Source of the DNA: a virus
Reading direction: 5' to 3' (one strand)
Virus record (IMG/VR): IMGVR_UViG_3300030329_005765
Location: 1 to 33,539 of that record
DNA: 33,539 nucleotides
Shown: positions 14,274-24,400 of the stretch, one piece after another
Layout: every line of letters begins with the position of its first letter
Numbering within the stretch: position 1 is the first letter of the stretch
The notes under the pieces: generated by a model
Databases searched by the model: none
What the model was told of the DNA's origin: nothing
The model's input: the letters and a program-made list of their open reading frames with translations, nothing else
Program-made: the position numbers and the translations under genes

Positions 14274-15913
14274 TGGCCATAAGAAGAGATGCCATTTCAA
14301 GAAATATTGAGGCAAGAAAAGCCTCTGTTCCAACCATAGCAAAAGGAAAGCCTTTAGATGCACGAGGAAGTGAAGGAGATATGGCCTTCAGACGTACCTC
14401 AGCGGGCTTAAAACTATACATTAAAGCAAACCACAAATGGCATGGAGTCAAAGTTGGAGAATCGTTTGATTCATTGGAGAAAAAAATCAATGAAATCAAG
14501 TCCAAGGTTGACACCATTAAGCAATTCAGATTACCTTCAACATATTCAGTTACAGGAGACTTTACGCTTGATGCATCAGGAACCATTGAATTAAATACTG
14601 ATGGTGGACGAGTCAGCATTACAGATGATACTGCTAGTCGCTTTTTATTTGACGGTCTTTCTTCAAGACTTAGAATATATGACCATGTAAATAGTAGCGA
14701 CTATTTTACTATACAGGTAAATGACGAAGGGGCCACAACGCTTACAACTCATGATGCCGATACAACAGTAGCACATTTAAGTCTAGTGGCAATTGGAGAT
14801 ATAACTCTAGATGCGCATAATGATGTAATATTAGACCCTAGGACAGGAGTAAATAAATTTTTGCAAAGTGGAGATACTGATGATTTTTGTTCGCTTTCGG
14901 TTTCTACTCATGGCGCTACAACTATAGCTACTGTAGACGCAGCTTCCCATGCAGCAGATTTAACATTAGATGTTGATGGAACTATAAATATTGATTCTGA
15001 GGATGGGCTGATTAATTTTAAAAATTCAGGAACTACAATGGGTTTTTTGACCTCAAATAGATTTAGAATGCTTCAAAGTGCTGACCAAGCTGATACTTTT
15101 ACAATTGATGTATTTGGGTCAGGAGCAACAACTATTGCTACTGTTGATGATGGTGCTGCGATAGGGCATATAACCTTGCAGCCTGATGGAGACTTGATAT
15201 TAGACCCTGCAAGTCAAAAAGTTATCATTAATTCATCAGATGGACTTTATTTTGATGGTGGTGGAGATACTTTAATTGAATCTGCATCAGATGACACATT
15301 AAGAGTTAAGGTTGGCGGGACAGCTATGATGGTCTTAACTGAAGACACTGTTAACAAAGTTGAAATTTTAAGTTCCAATTTAGAGATTGATTCAGGCCAG
15401 GCATTTTATCTTGATGGTGGTGGAGATACTTATATAGTTGAGCATGCTGCTGACCATGTAAGGTTTTCTGTTGGGGGTGATGTTCTTGTGACTTTTGAAG
15501 AAAATGGCGATGATGGAAATCAAGTTAATTTTATGAATGCAAGTGTGGGCTTTAATCAGCTTGAGCCTACTTATGATGCAACTAATACATTTGTTGATTT
15601 TAGACATTCTAATAAGCAAAATTTAACATTTGGAAGTGGAAGCATAACAAATTTAAATCTTAATTTTCCAGGTATGTCAGGCAATTTTGTACTACTTTTA
15701 AAACAAGATGGAACAGGTAGCAGAACTATCTCTAATTATAAAGCTATGGAATATGATGAGAGTGCTGCTGATGGCTCTGCTGCTGTAGTTTGGGCAGGTG
15801 GCTCTGCTCCAACACTTACAACAGATGCAAACCACGTTGATATATTGAGTTTTTATTGGGACGCAGATAATGAGATAGCTTATGGTGTGGCAACATTGGA
15901 CTTTCAATTCTAA
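14273..15913 (+). CDS. Repeat-built tail fibre-like protein
   Basis: This 546-residue protein begins with a basic segment (MAIRRDAISRNIEARKAS), a small domain containing AFRRTSAGLKLYIKANHKWH and a coiled coil (SLEKKINEIKSKVDTIKQF, about residues 67-85). That start looks like a tail-attachment end. The rest is repeats: three units of 60-70 residues sharing GATTIATVD or a close variant and a following GDI-LD strand, then two 40-residue units with YFDGGGDTLIESASDDTLRV and YLDGGGDTYIVEHAADHVRF. The C-terminus (SFYWDADNEIAYGVATLDFQ) is another beta motif. It overlaps both neighbours by one base or so. It is likely a trimeric fibre or appendage. Confidence 0.6.
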   Translation: MAIRRDAISRNIEARKASVPTIAKGKPLDARGSEGDMAFRRTSAGLKLYIKANHKWHGVKVGESFDSLEKKINEIKSKVDTIKQFRLPSTYSVTGDFTLDASGTIELNTDGGRVSITDDTASRFLFDGLSSRLRIYDHVNSSDYFTIQVNDEGATTLTTHDADTTVAHLSLVAIGDITLDAHNDVILDPRTGVNKFLQSGDTDDFCSLSVSTHGATTIATVDAASHAADLTLDVDGTINIDSEDGLINFKNSGTTMGFLTSNRFRMLQSADQADTFTIDVFGSGATTIATVDDGAAIGHITLQPDGDLILDPASQKVIINSSDGLYFDGGGDTLIESASDDTLRVKVGGTAMMVLTEDTVNKVEILSSNLEIDSGQAFYLDGGGDTYIVEHAADHVRFSVGGDVLVTFEENGDDGNQVNFMNASVGFNQLEPTYDATNTFVDFRHSNKQNLTFGSGSITNLNLNFPGMSGNFVLLLKQDGTGSRTISNYKAMEYDESAADGSAAVVWAGGSAPTLTTDANHVDILSFYWDADNEIAYGVATLDFQF

Positions 15914-16461
15914 TGGCTTTTAAAGACACAACCTTAACCTTTGTTGATACCAAGATAACTGATGAGTCTGATGCAGAGGTTATGATGAACTGGGAAGCAC
16001 CTATAATGGAAAAGAGTGCAGAGTTTATATGTCATAATAAAGGGGATATTTTAGAGATAGGATTTGGAATGGGTATATGCTCAGACTACATACAAGCACA
16101 AGGTGTTAATTCTCATACTATTGTTGAGATACACCCACAGATTATAGAAAGGCTAAATGCTTGGGCAAATGGCAAATCTAATGTTACTGTTATTGAAGGT
16201 GATTGGAATAGTGTTAGTGGGCTTGGAACGTATGATGGGATATTTATAGATACTTATGGTGATGATAACTGGTCTAGTTTTAAGGACTTTGCATTAGCAA
16301 AAGCCAAATCAGGAGCAAAGATTACTTATTGGAACAATTTTACAGATAAAAGAAATGAACATAATTTTAGTTCAGTCAGCTTTGAAGATGTGTCAGTAAC
16401 ACCTGATAGCAACACTTATTTTAATGCAAATGTTTATAATATGCCAAAGGTAGAACTATAA
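15913..16461 (+). CDS. SAM-dependent methyltransferase, guanidinoacetate-methyltransferase (GAMT)-like
   Basis: This 182-residue Rossmann-fold enzyme has motif I ILEIGFGMG (residues 46-54), preceded by VMMNWEAPIM at about 23-32. VEIHP follows at 71-75, then EGDW at 95-98 and FIDTYGD at 111-117. VMM-WE-P-M, LE-GFGM and DTY are the landmarks of the GAMT and type-2 arginine methyltransferase family, where the DTY aspartate contacts the guanidinium group. It is shorter than GAMT (about 236) mainly at the C-terminus. It sits between two tail-fibre-type genes with TAATG overlaps on both sides, so it is translated as part of the virion operon. The substrate, perhaps an arginine side chain or small guanidine, is inferred. 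Confidence 0.75.
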   Translation: MAFKDTTLTFVDTKITDESDAEVMMNWEAPIMEKSAEFICHNKGDILEIGFGMGICSDYIQAQGVNSHTIVEIHPQIIERLNAWANGKSNVTVIEGDWNSVSGLGTYDGIFIDTYGDDNWSSFKDFALAKAKSGAKITYWNNFTDKRNEHNFSSVSFEDVSVTPDSNTYFNANVYNMPKVEL

Positions 16462-17147
16462 TGCCTACTATAGTATATGCATATACTAATGATGGATATG
16501 TAGCAAGATTCAATCAATCAAGTTGGACTAATGCTAGAGCAAATTCATCAGGCACACACGCAAGCTCTACTACTACTAATCATTGGACGGGTATATCAGC
16601 GTATTCAGGAGCATCTAGAGGAGGCGGCACTGTTTATACCATAGTTAGGTCTTTTATGTCTTTTGACACATCAGGAATATCTTCAAATGTAGATAGTGCG
16701 ACATTGCAAATTTATGGCTATAACCAAGGTGGTGGAGATGTGATTGCTTTAAAAGCAACATCTGGTATAGCAACTATAGGCACAGCAGATTTTGAAGAAA
16801 TTGAAGGCTGGGATAGTTCAGGAACTGATGGCAGTGGTGGCGGTGATATGGAAAGTAGTGTAACTAAATATTCTAATGAGATTACAACTTGGAGTACAAC
16901 TGGGTATAATAATATTACTTTAAATGCACAGGCTTTAGCTGATATGAGAGATGATAACACAGTTTATATAGCATTAGTAAACTTTGATTATGACTTAAAA
17001 GATGTAGAGCCAACAGGATATTCATCTCACAGAAATGGACTTTATTATCAAAACTACACAGGCACAAGTCGTGACCCAAAACTTGTATACACATTAGCAT
17101 TACCAACTACAACAGATAATGCAGTATTTTTTGGAACAAATTTTTAG
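16461..17147 (+). CDS. Lectin/carbohydrate-binding-like beta-sandwich protein
   Basis: This 228-residue beta protein contains RSFMSFDTSGISSNVDSATL followed by QIYGYNQGGGD (from about residue 64). This is the signature order of DNRLRE/CBM-like jelly-roll modules (R-F--FD-S-I----V-SA-L-IY). A Trp- and Tyr-rich outer part (TTNHWTGISAYSGASRGGG, GYSSHRNGLYYQNYTGTSRD) would suit sugar binding. It follows the methyltransferase by a one-base overlap. It is a candidate receptor-binding tip or decoration protein. The fold call is moderate and the ligand unknown. Confidence 0.55.
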   Translation: MPTIVYAYTNDGYVARFNQSSWTNARANSSGTHASSTTTNHWTGISAYSGASRGGGTVYTIVRSFMSFDTSGISSNVDSATLQIYGYNQGGGDVIALKATSGIATIGTADFEEIEGWDSSGTDGSGGGDMESSVTKYSNEITTWSTTGYNNITLNAQALADMRDDNTVYIALVNFDYDLKDVEPTGYSSHRNGLYYQNYTGTSRDPKLVYTLALPTTTDNAVFFGTNF

Positions 17148-17211
17148 GGAATGGTCGATTATGAAAATTAAAAATTTAGTATTAAATTACTGGTTAGGAT
17201 AGGAGAAGAAA

Positions 17212-18183
17212 ATGTCAACAATTTATGATTTAGCAAATATACAAGCAGGAGACCCTCAAGGTCAAGTAGGAATGGCAGTTGGGGAAGCTATTTCTAAGCT
17301 AGAACAATACAAGCATCAGAAGGAAATGATTGAAGAAATTAATCAAGCATATAAATCAGCTGAAGATAAAATGAAAAAAGGTAAAAAAGGATTTGGGCTT
17401 GCCGGAAGTCTGCTTGGCGGGCTTTTAGGAATGAGCCTAGGTCCTCTTGGAGCAGCTCTTGTGTCTGCGGGTACTGCTGGGCTTGCCGAGAAAGTTCGAC
17501 AAAACACATATGACCCTACAAAAGAATTAGAAAAAATTGATAAAAAATATAAGGGAAGAAAATTAGGGGAAGGTGTTGGAGGTGTAATAGATGAGATTCA
17601 AAGCAACTTAGACTCAGCGATAGTGCAAGATGCTATTACGTCAGGTTTAAGCTCGTATGCGCTTGGAAATTTAGAGCTTGTGCCAGGAGAAACTACAGAA
17701 ATATTAGGTTCAGAAGAGGTTGCGGGTGGTTTAATTTCAGAAGATTTTGTAACAGAAGGATTACCAAATATTGCAGACGCTGATGGAAATGTATGGCAGA
17801 TTATAAGTGAACCAGAAGGTCATTCATATGCGCTCGGCCATTCTCCTGGAACTACTACAGTTCAAAATTTTGCTCCAGACTACGCTCAGACAGCAGTTGA
17901 TTATACTACAGGACCACCTTCATTTTCTATGAGTGGTTTAGATAAAGAAGCACTAAGTTCATTGGCTGGAACGAAAGGAATTGATATTTCAAAATTAACG
18001 AAAGGAATGAAATTAGATGGTCCTCTAGGCGATTTTCTTAAAAATAATCCTTGGATGGGACAAACACTTCAAGGTTTATTAAGATATGGAGGAACTCCAT
18101 TATTGCAAGACTTAATGATGAGTGAGTATCAAGCGCCACAGTTTGCTGCTGCACCATTTAGAAACCCATTTGGAGGTTATTAA
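17212..18183 (+). CDS. Ejection-type internal virion protein with Gly-rich hydrophobic segment
   Basis: This 323-residue protein has a helical N-terminus (SKLEQYKHQKEMIEEINQAY), then a Gly/Leu/Ala-rich hydrophobic stretch at about residues 60-90 (FGLAGSLLGGLLGMSLGPLG then AALVSAGTAGLAE), bracketed by lysines. Such segments are typical of podovirus ejection proteins that insert into the host envelope during DNA delivery. The C-terminus (GGTPLLQDLMMSEYQAPQFA) is polar. AGGAGAAGAAA before the ATG supports the start. It is the first of five consecutive ejection-type genes. Confidence 0.55.
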   Translation: MSTIYDLANIQAGDPQGQVGMAVGEAISKLEQYKHQKEMIEEINQAYKSAEDKMKKGKKGFGLAGSLLGGLLGMSLGPLGAALVSAGTAGLAEKVRQNTYDPTKELEKIDKKYKGRKLGEGVGGVIDEIQSNLDSAIVQDAITSGLSSYALGNLELVPGETTEILGSEEVAGGLISEDFVTEGLPNIADADGNVWQIISEPEGHSYALGHSPGTTTVQNFAPDYAQTAVDYTTGPPSFSMSGLDKEALSSLAGTKGIDISKLTKGMKLDGPLGDFLKNNPWMGQTLQGLLRYGGTPLLQDLMMSEYQAPQFAAAPFRNPFGGY

Positions 18184-19037
18184 TGCATACACCAGGACAT
18201 AATCCATATTTACAACAAATAACAGACCCATATACTTTTGATTTTGATATTTTGCCCCAGGACCCTAGAGTCCAGCCTATACAGCTTCAGCTTGACAACT
18301 TATATGGATATAAAGGAATTAATGACGAAATAATGTCGACCCTTGCTAGAATTTTTGGCAGTCAAGGAAAAGATGTTTTGAGTGTTCTTCCAGGAGTTTG
18401 GAGTGGAGATTCGGAGCATGGCTGGAATATTGGTGGCCAAGGAGGTTCGCCTATGAGTGAAGAATGGTTGCTTAACCTAGTAAATCCATCATTTAGCTTG
18501 GATGATGGTCAGCTCCAAATGGACTATGACTCTCCTGGGGGGAGTATTTACAATTGGGCAGTTAGCGATGCAAGCGATGAAACTACATATTACATCCCAC
18601 CGTCAGAGGGGAGTGTTGTTTTAGAGGGTTTAGATTTTGAAGGTCAACCACTTGGTATAAATATATTTGACCCTGAAAGTATTGCAAGTGTATTATCTGA
18701 TATGGGTGAGCTTGGTGATAAGCCAATAAAAGCTGCAGAGATTCAGGCGTTAACACCTGAAATGCTTGAAAAAACAGAGTCCCAATATTATGAACCTTAC
18801 GAAGAAGCGGAAAGAGTAAATTTGGTTGAAAAGCTTGATAAAAATATTGCAGGGGCAAAAACAGGTGGTTTTGCAGGAAGCGGTGGAAGGCGAGCAGGTT
18901 TATCAGCAGCTGACAGAATGTATAGCGCAGGATATGGAGATATTATAGCCGATATTATGAAAATGAAAGGAAAAGCAACTGGTGATGTTTTGGACACAAT
19001 TTATGGTTGGCAAGAATTGCTTTCTGAGCAAACATAA
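18183..19037 (+). CDS. Virion protein of the ejection block
   Basis: This 284-residue protein has an acidic, aromatic N-terminal two-thirds and a C-terminal segment (GAKTGGFAGSGGRRAGLSAA then DRMYSAGYGDIIADI). A Gly/Ser/Arg patch followed by an amphipathic helix of this type occurs in several phage internal or tail-tip proteins. The start overlaps the previous stop by one base. I do not recognise a family. Position between ejection-type genes suggests an internal virion or tail-tip component. Confidence 0.5.
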   Translation: MHTPGHNPYLQQITDPYTFDFDILPQDPRVQPIQLQLDNLYGYKGINDEIMSTLARIFGSQGKDVLSVLPGVWSGDSEHGWNIGGQGGSPMSEEWLLNLVNPSFSLDDGQLQMDYDSPGGSIYNWAVSDASDETTYYIPPSEGSVVLEGLDFEGQPLGINIFDPESIASVLSDMGELGDKPIKAAEIQALTPEMLEKTESQYYEPYEEAERVNLVEKLDKNIAGAKTGGFAGSGGRRAGLSAADRMYSAGYGDIIADIMKMKGKATGDVLDTIYGWQELLSEQT

Positions 19038-19048
19038 AGGAACAATAA

Positions 19049-20317
19049 ATGGCTAATGGCCCAAGATTAAAACGTCAAGGAGGATTTAAAAGCTCAAGTG
19101 GGCTTGATAATCTTATGCAAGTTTTGCAGATGGGAAGTGGAATTGCTCAATCTGTTCAACAAAACAGAGATAGAAAATTTACATATTTTAAAAGCTTTGT
19201 CGATACTCTTCTTGGAGACATGAAAGGTGAAAAAAATAGTGATATATTAAACGAAAAGCTTGAACACCTCGAAGATTATTATGGGAAAAGAGCAAATAAA
19301 AATCATTATGATACAATTGAATACATGAAAATGGCTAAGAATGCTATTGGTAATGAAATAAGAAAAAATGATGATTATAAATTAAGGCTTGATGCATGGG
19401 AAAATCAGTCAGAGATAGTAGACGATTTTGTTAATGAGCAATTTCTATATGGACAACTAGATAAAATAGGGCAAGAAAAAGTTAGAAGAGAAGATTCTGG
19501 TTTCAATGATTGGAAAGTTGAAAACCCTGCAAAACTTATTGGTGACTTGCTTCAAGACGACCATGAGCGCTATGTTGATTATCAAACATTTACAATGAAA
19601 GGTCATATGGACACTTTTGGAGATTTCATGACAAATTTTGCAGGAAAGCATGGAGAAAGAATTCCTGACGTTGTATGGAATGATATTAAGGATACTAAGA
19701 GCTATATGGCTAATATTCTTAATGATTACAAGTTTGATGGGATAATGGATGAAGTTGAGCATTCAGCGTATTGGAAACGAACACAATATGGTGATTCTGA
19801 TGACCTTGCTATGTTAAGAACCACTAAAGACCAAGCAAGAATTGAAACTACAAGAAATAATAGACTTGAATTAAAAGGAAAAATAGACGAATATAATAGA
19901 CTTAAAGGGCTTATTGACACAAAAGATGGTGGCACTGGAGAAGAACTGATGAAGGCAGAAGAAATGTTTGCTTATGTTGGGGTAGGTCAAGATTTCGTAG
20001 ACTTCGAGGCCCAGGACTACTATATGTTAGATTTAGCAGGTGCAATAGATGAGGATTGGGGAGATGCAGGTGCTTCAGTTCAACAGCAAGCTGCTTATAA
20101 GCTAAGAAATCAATATATTAATAAAATGCAAAAATTAGAAGAAGATATTAAGGGATTAAATACAAACCTTGAAAGAAGCAGTATTCACGACTCCCTTAAA
20201 GACTTTGAATTTTGGAGTCCTGTAGGAGAGGTTGAAGATGAAGTAAATTTTGAGAATCTTTCTGATGATGAATTTGATAAATTGTGGCAAGAATATGAAG
20301 GCCAAATTAATAAATAA
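19049..20317 (+). CDS. Helical internal virion protein
   Basis: This 422-residue protein is almost all alpha-helical and highly charged. Segments include SGIAQSVQQNRDRKFTYFKS near the N-terminus and a long coiled coil around residues 250-300 (TTKDQARIETTRNNRLELKG). The final residues are acidic (NFENLSDDEFDKLWQEYEGQ). There is no membrane segment. Length and composition match the helical ejection proteins of podoviruses, which form a periplasm-spanning tube. AAGGAACAATAA gives a fair ribosome-binding site. Its last base is shared with the next gene. Confidence 0.5.
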   Translation: MANGPRLKRQGGFKSSSGLDNLMQVLQMGSGIAQSVQQNRDRKFTYFKSFVDTLLGDMKGEKNSDILNEKLEHLEDYYGKRANKNHYDTIEYMKMAKNAIGNEIRKNDDYKLRLDAWENQSEIVDDFVNEQFLYGQLDKIGQEKVRREDSGFNDWKVENPAKLIGDLLQDDHERYVDYQTFTMKGHMDTFGDFMTNFAGKHGERIPDVVWNDIKDTKSYMANILNDYKFDGIMDEVEHSAYWKRTQYGDSDDLAMLRTTKDQARIETTRNNRLELKGKIDEYNRLKGLIDTKDGGTGEELMKAEEMFAYVGVGQDFVDFEAQDYYMLDLAGAIDEDWGDAGASVQQQAAYKLRNQYINKMQKLEEDIKGLNTNLERSSIHDSLKDFEFWSPVGEVEDEVNFENLSDDEFDKLWQEYEGQINK

Positions 20318-21450
20318 TGTCAAGCATAAAAAAAGAACAAATATATAAAAGGTACGGTTACGACCCTGAAAAAGAAGATTTTGGGGATTTTATTAAAAGG
20401 ATTGGAAATGAGGTTCCCTCAGATTCTTTAAATATTGTCAAAGATATGATTTTTAAGGGCCTTTCAAAAGATGATAAAATTAAAATTTTAAAATCACAAC
20501 CACCAACAAATATCAAAGAGAAAGAAGAGCCATTGCTTTCAAAAGAGGAGAAAATATTAATCCTTGAACAAGCAAAAGTTGATGGAAAAATTACAGAAGA
20601 CCAAATAAAATCTACCGTTACAGATATTAGAAAATCTAATCAAAATAAAGAAAGAAAGGAATATAAAGATAAAACTGAAAATCCTCAAGTAACGCAAATG
20701 GAGGCAAAACTAGATTCATTATACGACTCAAAGGCTAAATACCCTTATGGAGAGGCTTGGGGTCCAGATAATTGGCTTTCATATGGCGCTTCGTTTATTA
20801 CGACTGGTTGGAAAGATAGAGAAAATATGATAAATAGGCTTGAAAGAGAGTATCTTAAAAAAACTGGCAAACCTTATATTTCTAGTAAAGATGAAACGCT
20901 TTACCCTAGAGATGAGGATGGAGAACCAATATCAAATAGGCATCCAAGTGTATCAAGGTTTCATCACAAGCAAAACCTTGCTAAAGAAAAAAAGAAATAT
21001 CTTGAATCAAAATCCCTTATGGGTTCAGATTATTTATATAATACTTTAAGTATTCCAGAAGACAGTACTGGACAAGGTATAGCACTTCCCTCTGTCATAG
21101 GGGCTCCTGTTGACTATCTTTATAATGTTTTGGTAAATGCAGGCTTAGGTACTAGAGGAGAAAAGAAAGGTTATCTTCAGGATGCTGCTGAAGGAGCATC
21201 AGAGCTAAGAGACTTAGTGTCAGGAGTAGCTGAAAATGAGTTGAAAGCGCTGCAAGATATTTTTAGTAATTTTTGGGCTCCTCCTAGTTACGATGAAAAA
21301 GTTTACGATATTAAGGAACAAGAATTAATTGACAAGCCTCACTCTGACCCAATGACTATGCCTAATCCAATATTTGAAGCAGATAAAATGGAGCAATGGC
21401 TTAGAGGCCCAAGCACAAACCTGTATTATGGTGGAAGCCCAATTTTATAA
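20317..21450 (+). CDS. Charged helical virion protein
   Basis: This 377-residue protein has a Lys/Glu-rich helical N-terminal half (SKEEKILILEQAKVDGKITE) and a more ordered C-terminal half with aromatic residues and a Pro-rich end (GAPVDYLYNVLVNAGLGTRG, PMTMPNPIFEADKMEQWLRG). No catalytic motif is visible. It overlaps the previous gene by one base and precedes the giant gene by seven. I infer an ejection or internal-core role from the neighbours. Confidence 0.5.
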   Translation: MSSIKKEQIYKRYGYDPEKEDFGDFIKRIGNEVPSDSLNIVKDMIFKGLSKDDKIKILKSQPPTNIKEKEEPLLSKEEKILILEQAKVDGKITEDQIKSTVTDIRKSNQNKERKEYKDKTENPQVTQMEAKLDSLYDSKAKYPYGEAWGPDNWLSYGASFITTGWKDRENMINRLEREYLKKTGKPYISSKDETLYPRDEDGEPISNRHPSVSRFHHKQNLAKEKKKYLESKSLMGSDYLYNTLSIPEDSTGQGIALPSVIGAPVDYLYNVLVNAGLGTRGEKKGYLQDAAEGASELRDLVSGVAENELKALQDIFSNFWAPPSYDEKVYDIKEQELIDKPHSDPMTMPNPIFEADKMEQWLRGPSTNLYYGGSPIL

Positions 21451-21457
21451 ATAAAAT

Positions 21458-24400
21458 ATGAGTATAGATAGTTTACAAACAAGATTTCTTGACAATGAAA
21501 GGTTAAAAATCGGAACAGAATATCCGTCATGGTATTCAACTTTAAGCGACAAAGGCTTATATAGAAGATTAGCTAGTCAAGGAAAAGTCCCTAAAGAACT
21601 GAAAATAGAGGAGTATGAAACTGGATATTCATCCTTAGGAAAACAATCCAAATACAGCCAAGAAGAAACTGATTCAGCTCAAAACCAAATGGGCTTCCTT
21701 CAATCCTCTGCTGACTATATTATAAGTGAAAATTCTCCTGATTGGGCTAAAGCTGCCTATAATCGCTCCTTAACAGGGATGACTGAGCAGATGTTTACAG
21801 GTAAGCAAAGATATAATGTTGATGAATTAGATTTTAATATTGGCGAAGATATAGCCGCATCCTTCTTTTCATTTTTCATGCCTCTTGATATTGCAACAAT
21901 GGGGATTGGAGGGCTTTTAGGAAAAAGTGCTGCAAAGGGTCTTGGGCGGAAATGGATGGCTGAAAAAGTCGAGGAAGAGGCAATTGAAAAAGCGGTTAAA
22001 TCCATGGATAAGGATGCATTGAAAGCGCTCATGGAAAAAGCTTCTTTAACTAAGGTTGAAAAATCTTTAATTGGTGGAGCTGCCTCAGCAATAAATTTAG
22101 GAATATATGAAGGCGCAATAGGGGGAATCCAAGCAAAAATTAACAATGAAGATGTTGTGGGAGGAATAGCTCATGGAGTTTTTCATGGAGCTGCTTTAGG
22201 ATTTTTAACAGGAGCAGCTGGAGGAGGAATGGGAGCAAGGGCAGCAGAGATAGAAAAAGCTTCTGGGACTCTCGCAAAAGGAAAAGGACTAGCTAAATCA
22301 GAATGGTGGAAAACTAAAGTAGGTTATGGTATTCCTGGCCAAGTCGTAACTGAGGCTTCAATATTTACAGCTGCAGAGGCATATGAAACTAGAAATGATG
22401 CTGAAGGTGAGTCTATTCTAAAAATGCTTGCAAGGAATGTAGGTCTTTTTGGAGCTTTAAAGGTTTATGGAAAAGGACAGCAAAAGGCCTTAAAAAAACT
22501 TGAAAAAACAGATTTATATAAAGAAGTAAAAGATATAATGGATGGATGGGATGCTGAGATTGCTAATAAGCATTTCAAAGAAGGGTCATATGAAAAAGCT
22601 TTAGATAATGTAATTGATTCTACTGGAAATGAACAAGCAAAGGCTGAAAAAGTTGAATCTAAGGCTGAAACAACTGCAGTTAATGAAGTGCTTAAAGAGG
22701 TTAGTGCTGGGCTTGAAAAAATTTCAGAAAGAGTTGGTGAGGGAGATGTAGGTAAAGAAAAGCTTGAAAGAAGCGGAAAAGAAGTCGCTGAAATTAAAAA
22801 TACTTTAAAATTAGCAGAAATACTATTAGAAAAAGGGTTGAATGGAGACCTGACAAAAGAGCAGCTAGAGATAAACGAAAGACAAAGAAACAATATAGAA
22901 AAGCTTAGGGGTAAGCTTAAAGAGTTAAATGAAAAAATTACTAAGGATATGGAGGCTGATATTGAAAGGCAGGCAAATGAAGAGCCTGATGCTGGCTTAA
23001 ATCCAAAGTTTGTATTAAATAAGCTTAAAAAGCATTCTATCGATGGAGAGCCCCCAATTGATGTTAAATCTAATAATCCAAAAACAGGCAAGCCTTGGGA
23101 CCTTACTAATCCTAAAGAAGTAAAACAACTTAATGACGCTGTTGATAGTATCGCTAATAGTAAAAACAGCGAAAGTCGCCATGGAAAAAGAAAAAATTCA
23201 GCATTACAAAAAGATTTAGACTATCAAAACCAACTTGATTCTTCTAAAGAAAGAATAAGGCTTGGCGAAGAAAAACATAAAGATGAAAAAAGGTCAGGAA
23301 AACCATCTACAACCAAAACTGACAAAGCTATTCTTAATATAGATAAAGAAGTTTCTAATAAAGATGCAGACGGAAGAATTACAGAAGCTTCAAGAATTCA
23401 TAGAAATATACTTTCTGAAATTTTTGGAGAAAAAAATACATCTACCAATAAGGTAGCAGAGGCCAAGGCCGCAGTAGAATTTTTAAATTGGGTTGAAAAA
23501 AAATATAAGACAAGCATTGTAGACTTATCAAAAGAACAGTTGCACGATATTGTAGAAACGTGGGTTACAGATGTGACTATGGGAGAATTTGCTAAAGGCA
23601 AAGAACGTATAAGCCCATGGGAAACTAAAGTAAAAGAATGGCATAAAAGAGGGTGGACAGATAGCCAAATACAGCAAGTTGTATCACGTGCAAATGCTAT
23701 GCGAAACAATATACTTGGATTGGTTAGAAAAAAGGGCCTTAATAAATATACTGATGGGGCTTTTGATATTGTTAGGGATGGCACAGGTGCATCTACAGTT
23801 AAGCCAAGGCAAACCAAAGGAACAGGAAAGCCTGAGGTTAAGCTTGGGCAAATTAAAGATGGCGTTCCAGTCAAAATGGAAGAAAGTATTCAGGACCTTG
23901 CTGATACTGCAAGGAGCCAAAAAGAAAAAATAAAAGTAGGTAAAAAAGAAGTTGGTGGGGAAACTCTTGCAAATATGATAGAGTTTTCAAGAAAGCATAG
24001 ACTTAGAGAAGGTGAAATAACAGACATACAGCCTGGAGACATTGATGTAACTAATGGCACAGTAACCTTAAGGCACAAAAGAAAAACCCCTTATGTAATA
24101 AAAGATAAAGCGTTTGCTGAATTTCTTTTCGATTATGCCCAAAAACATAATAGGGTTGGTGGCAATAAAGTTCTTGACTTTACTTATAAAGAATTTTCAA
24201 AAATGATTGAGTTTTTAGCTAAAGAAGCTGGGATTCAAATAAATGTATGGGAAGGAACTGAGGGGAGGATGTATAAGTGGGGAGAATCAAGTGTTGAAAC
24301 TGGTTCACCTGTAAGAGATAAAAGCGTCTTAAAGATATTTAGGCAATCTCATAAAGTGAAGTATGGGGAAGGCGAGATGGAAGCGGCCTCAAAGATAAGA

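Noticed and set aside
17161-17202. 13-residue open frame (MKIKNLVLNYWLG)
   Set aside because: Too short and without a good ribosome-binding site. The 64-bp gap before 17212 otherwise holds only the AGGAGAAG site of the next gene.
22465-23091. 208-residue open frame on the minus strand
   Set aside because: It is antisense to the charged coiled-coil part of the giant gene; its Ser/Phe/Leu-rich composition is what the complement of Lys/Glu-rich codons gives, and it has no ribosome-binding site.
23398-23874. 158-residue open frame on the minus strand
   Set aside because: It lies opposite the recombinase region of the giant gene. Composition is antisense-like and no motif is present.
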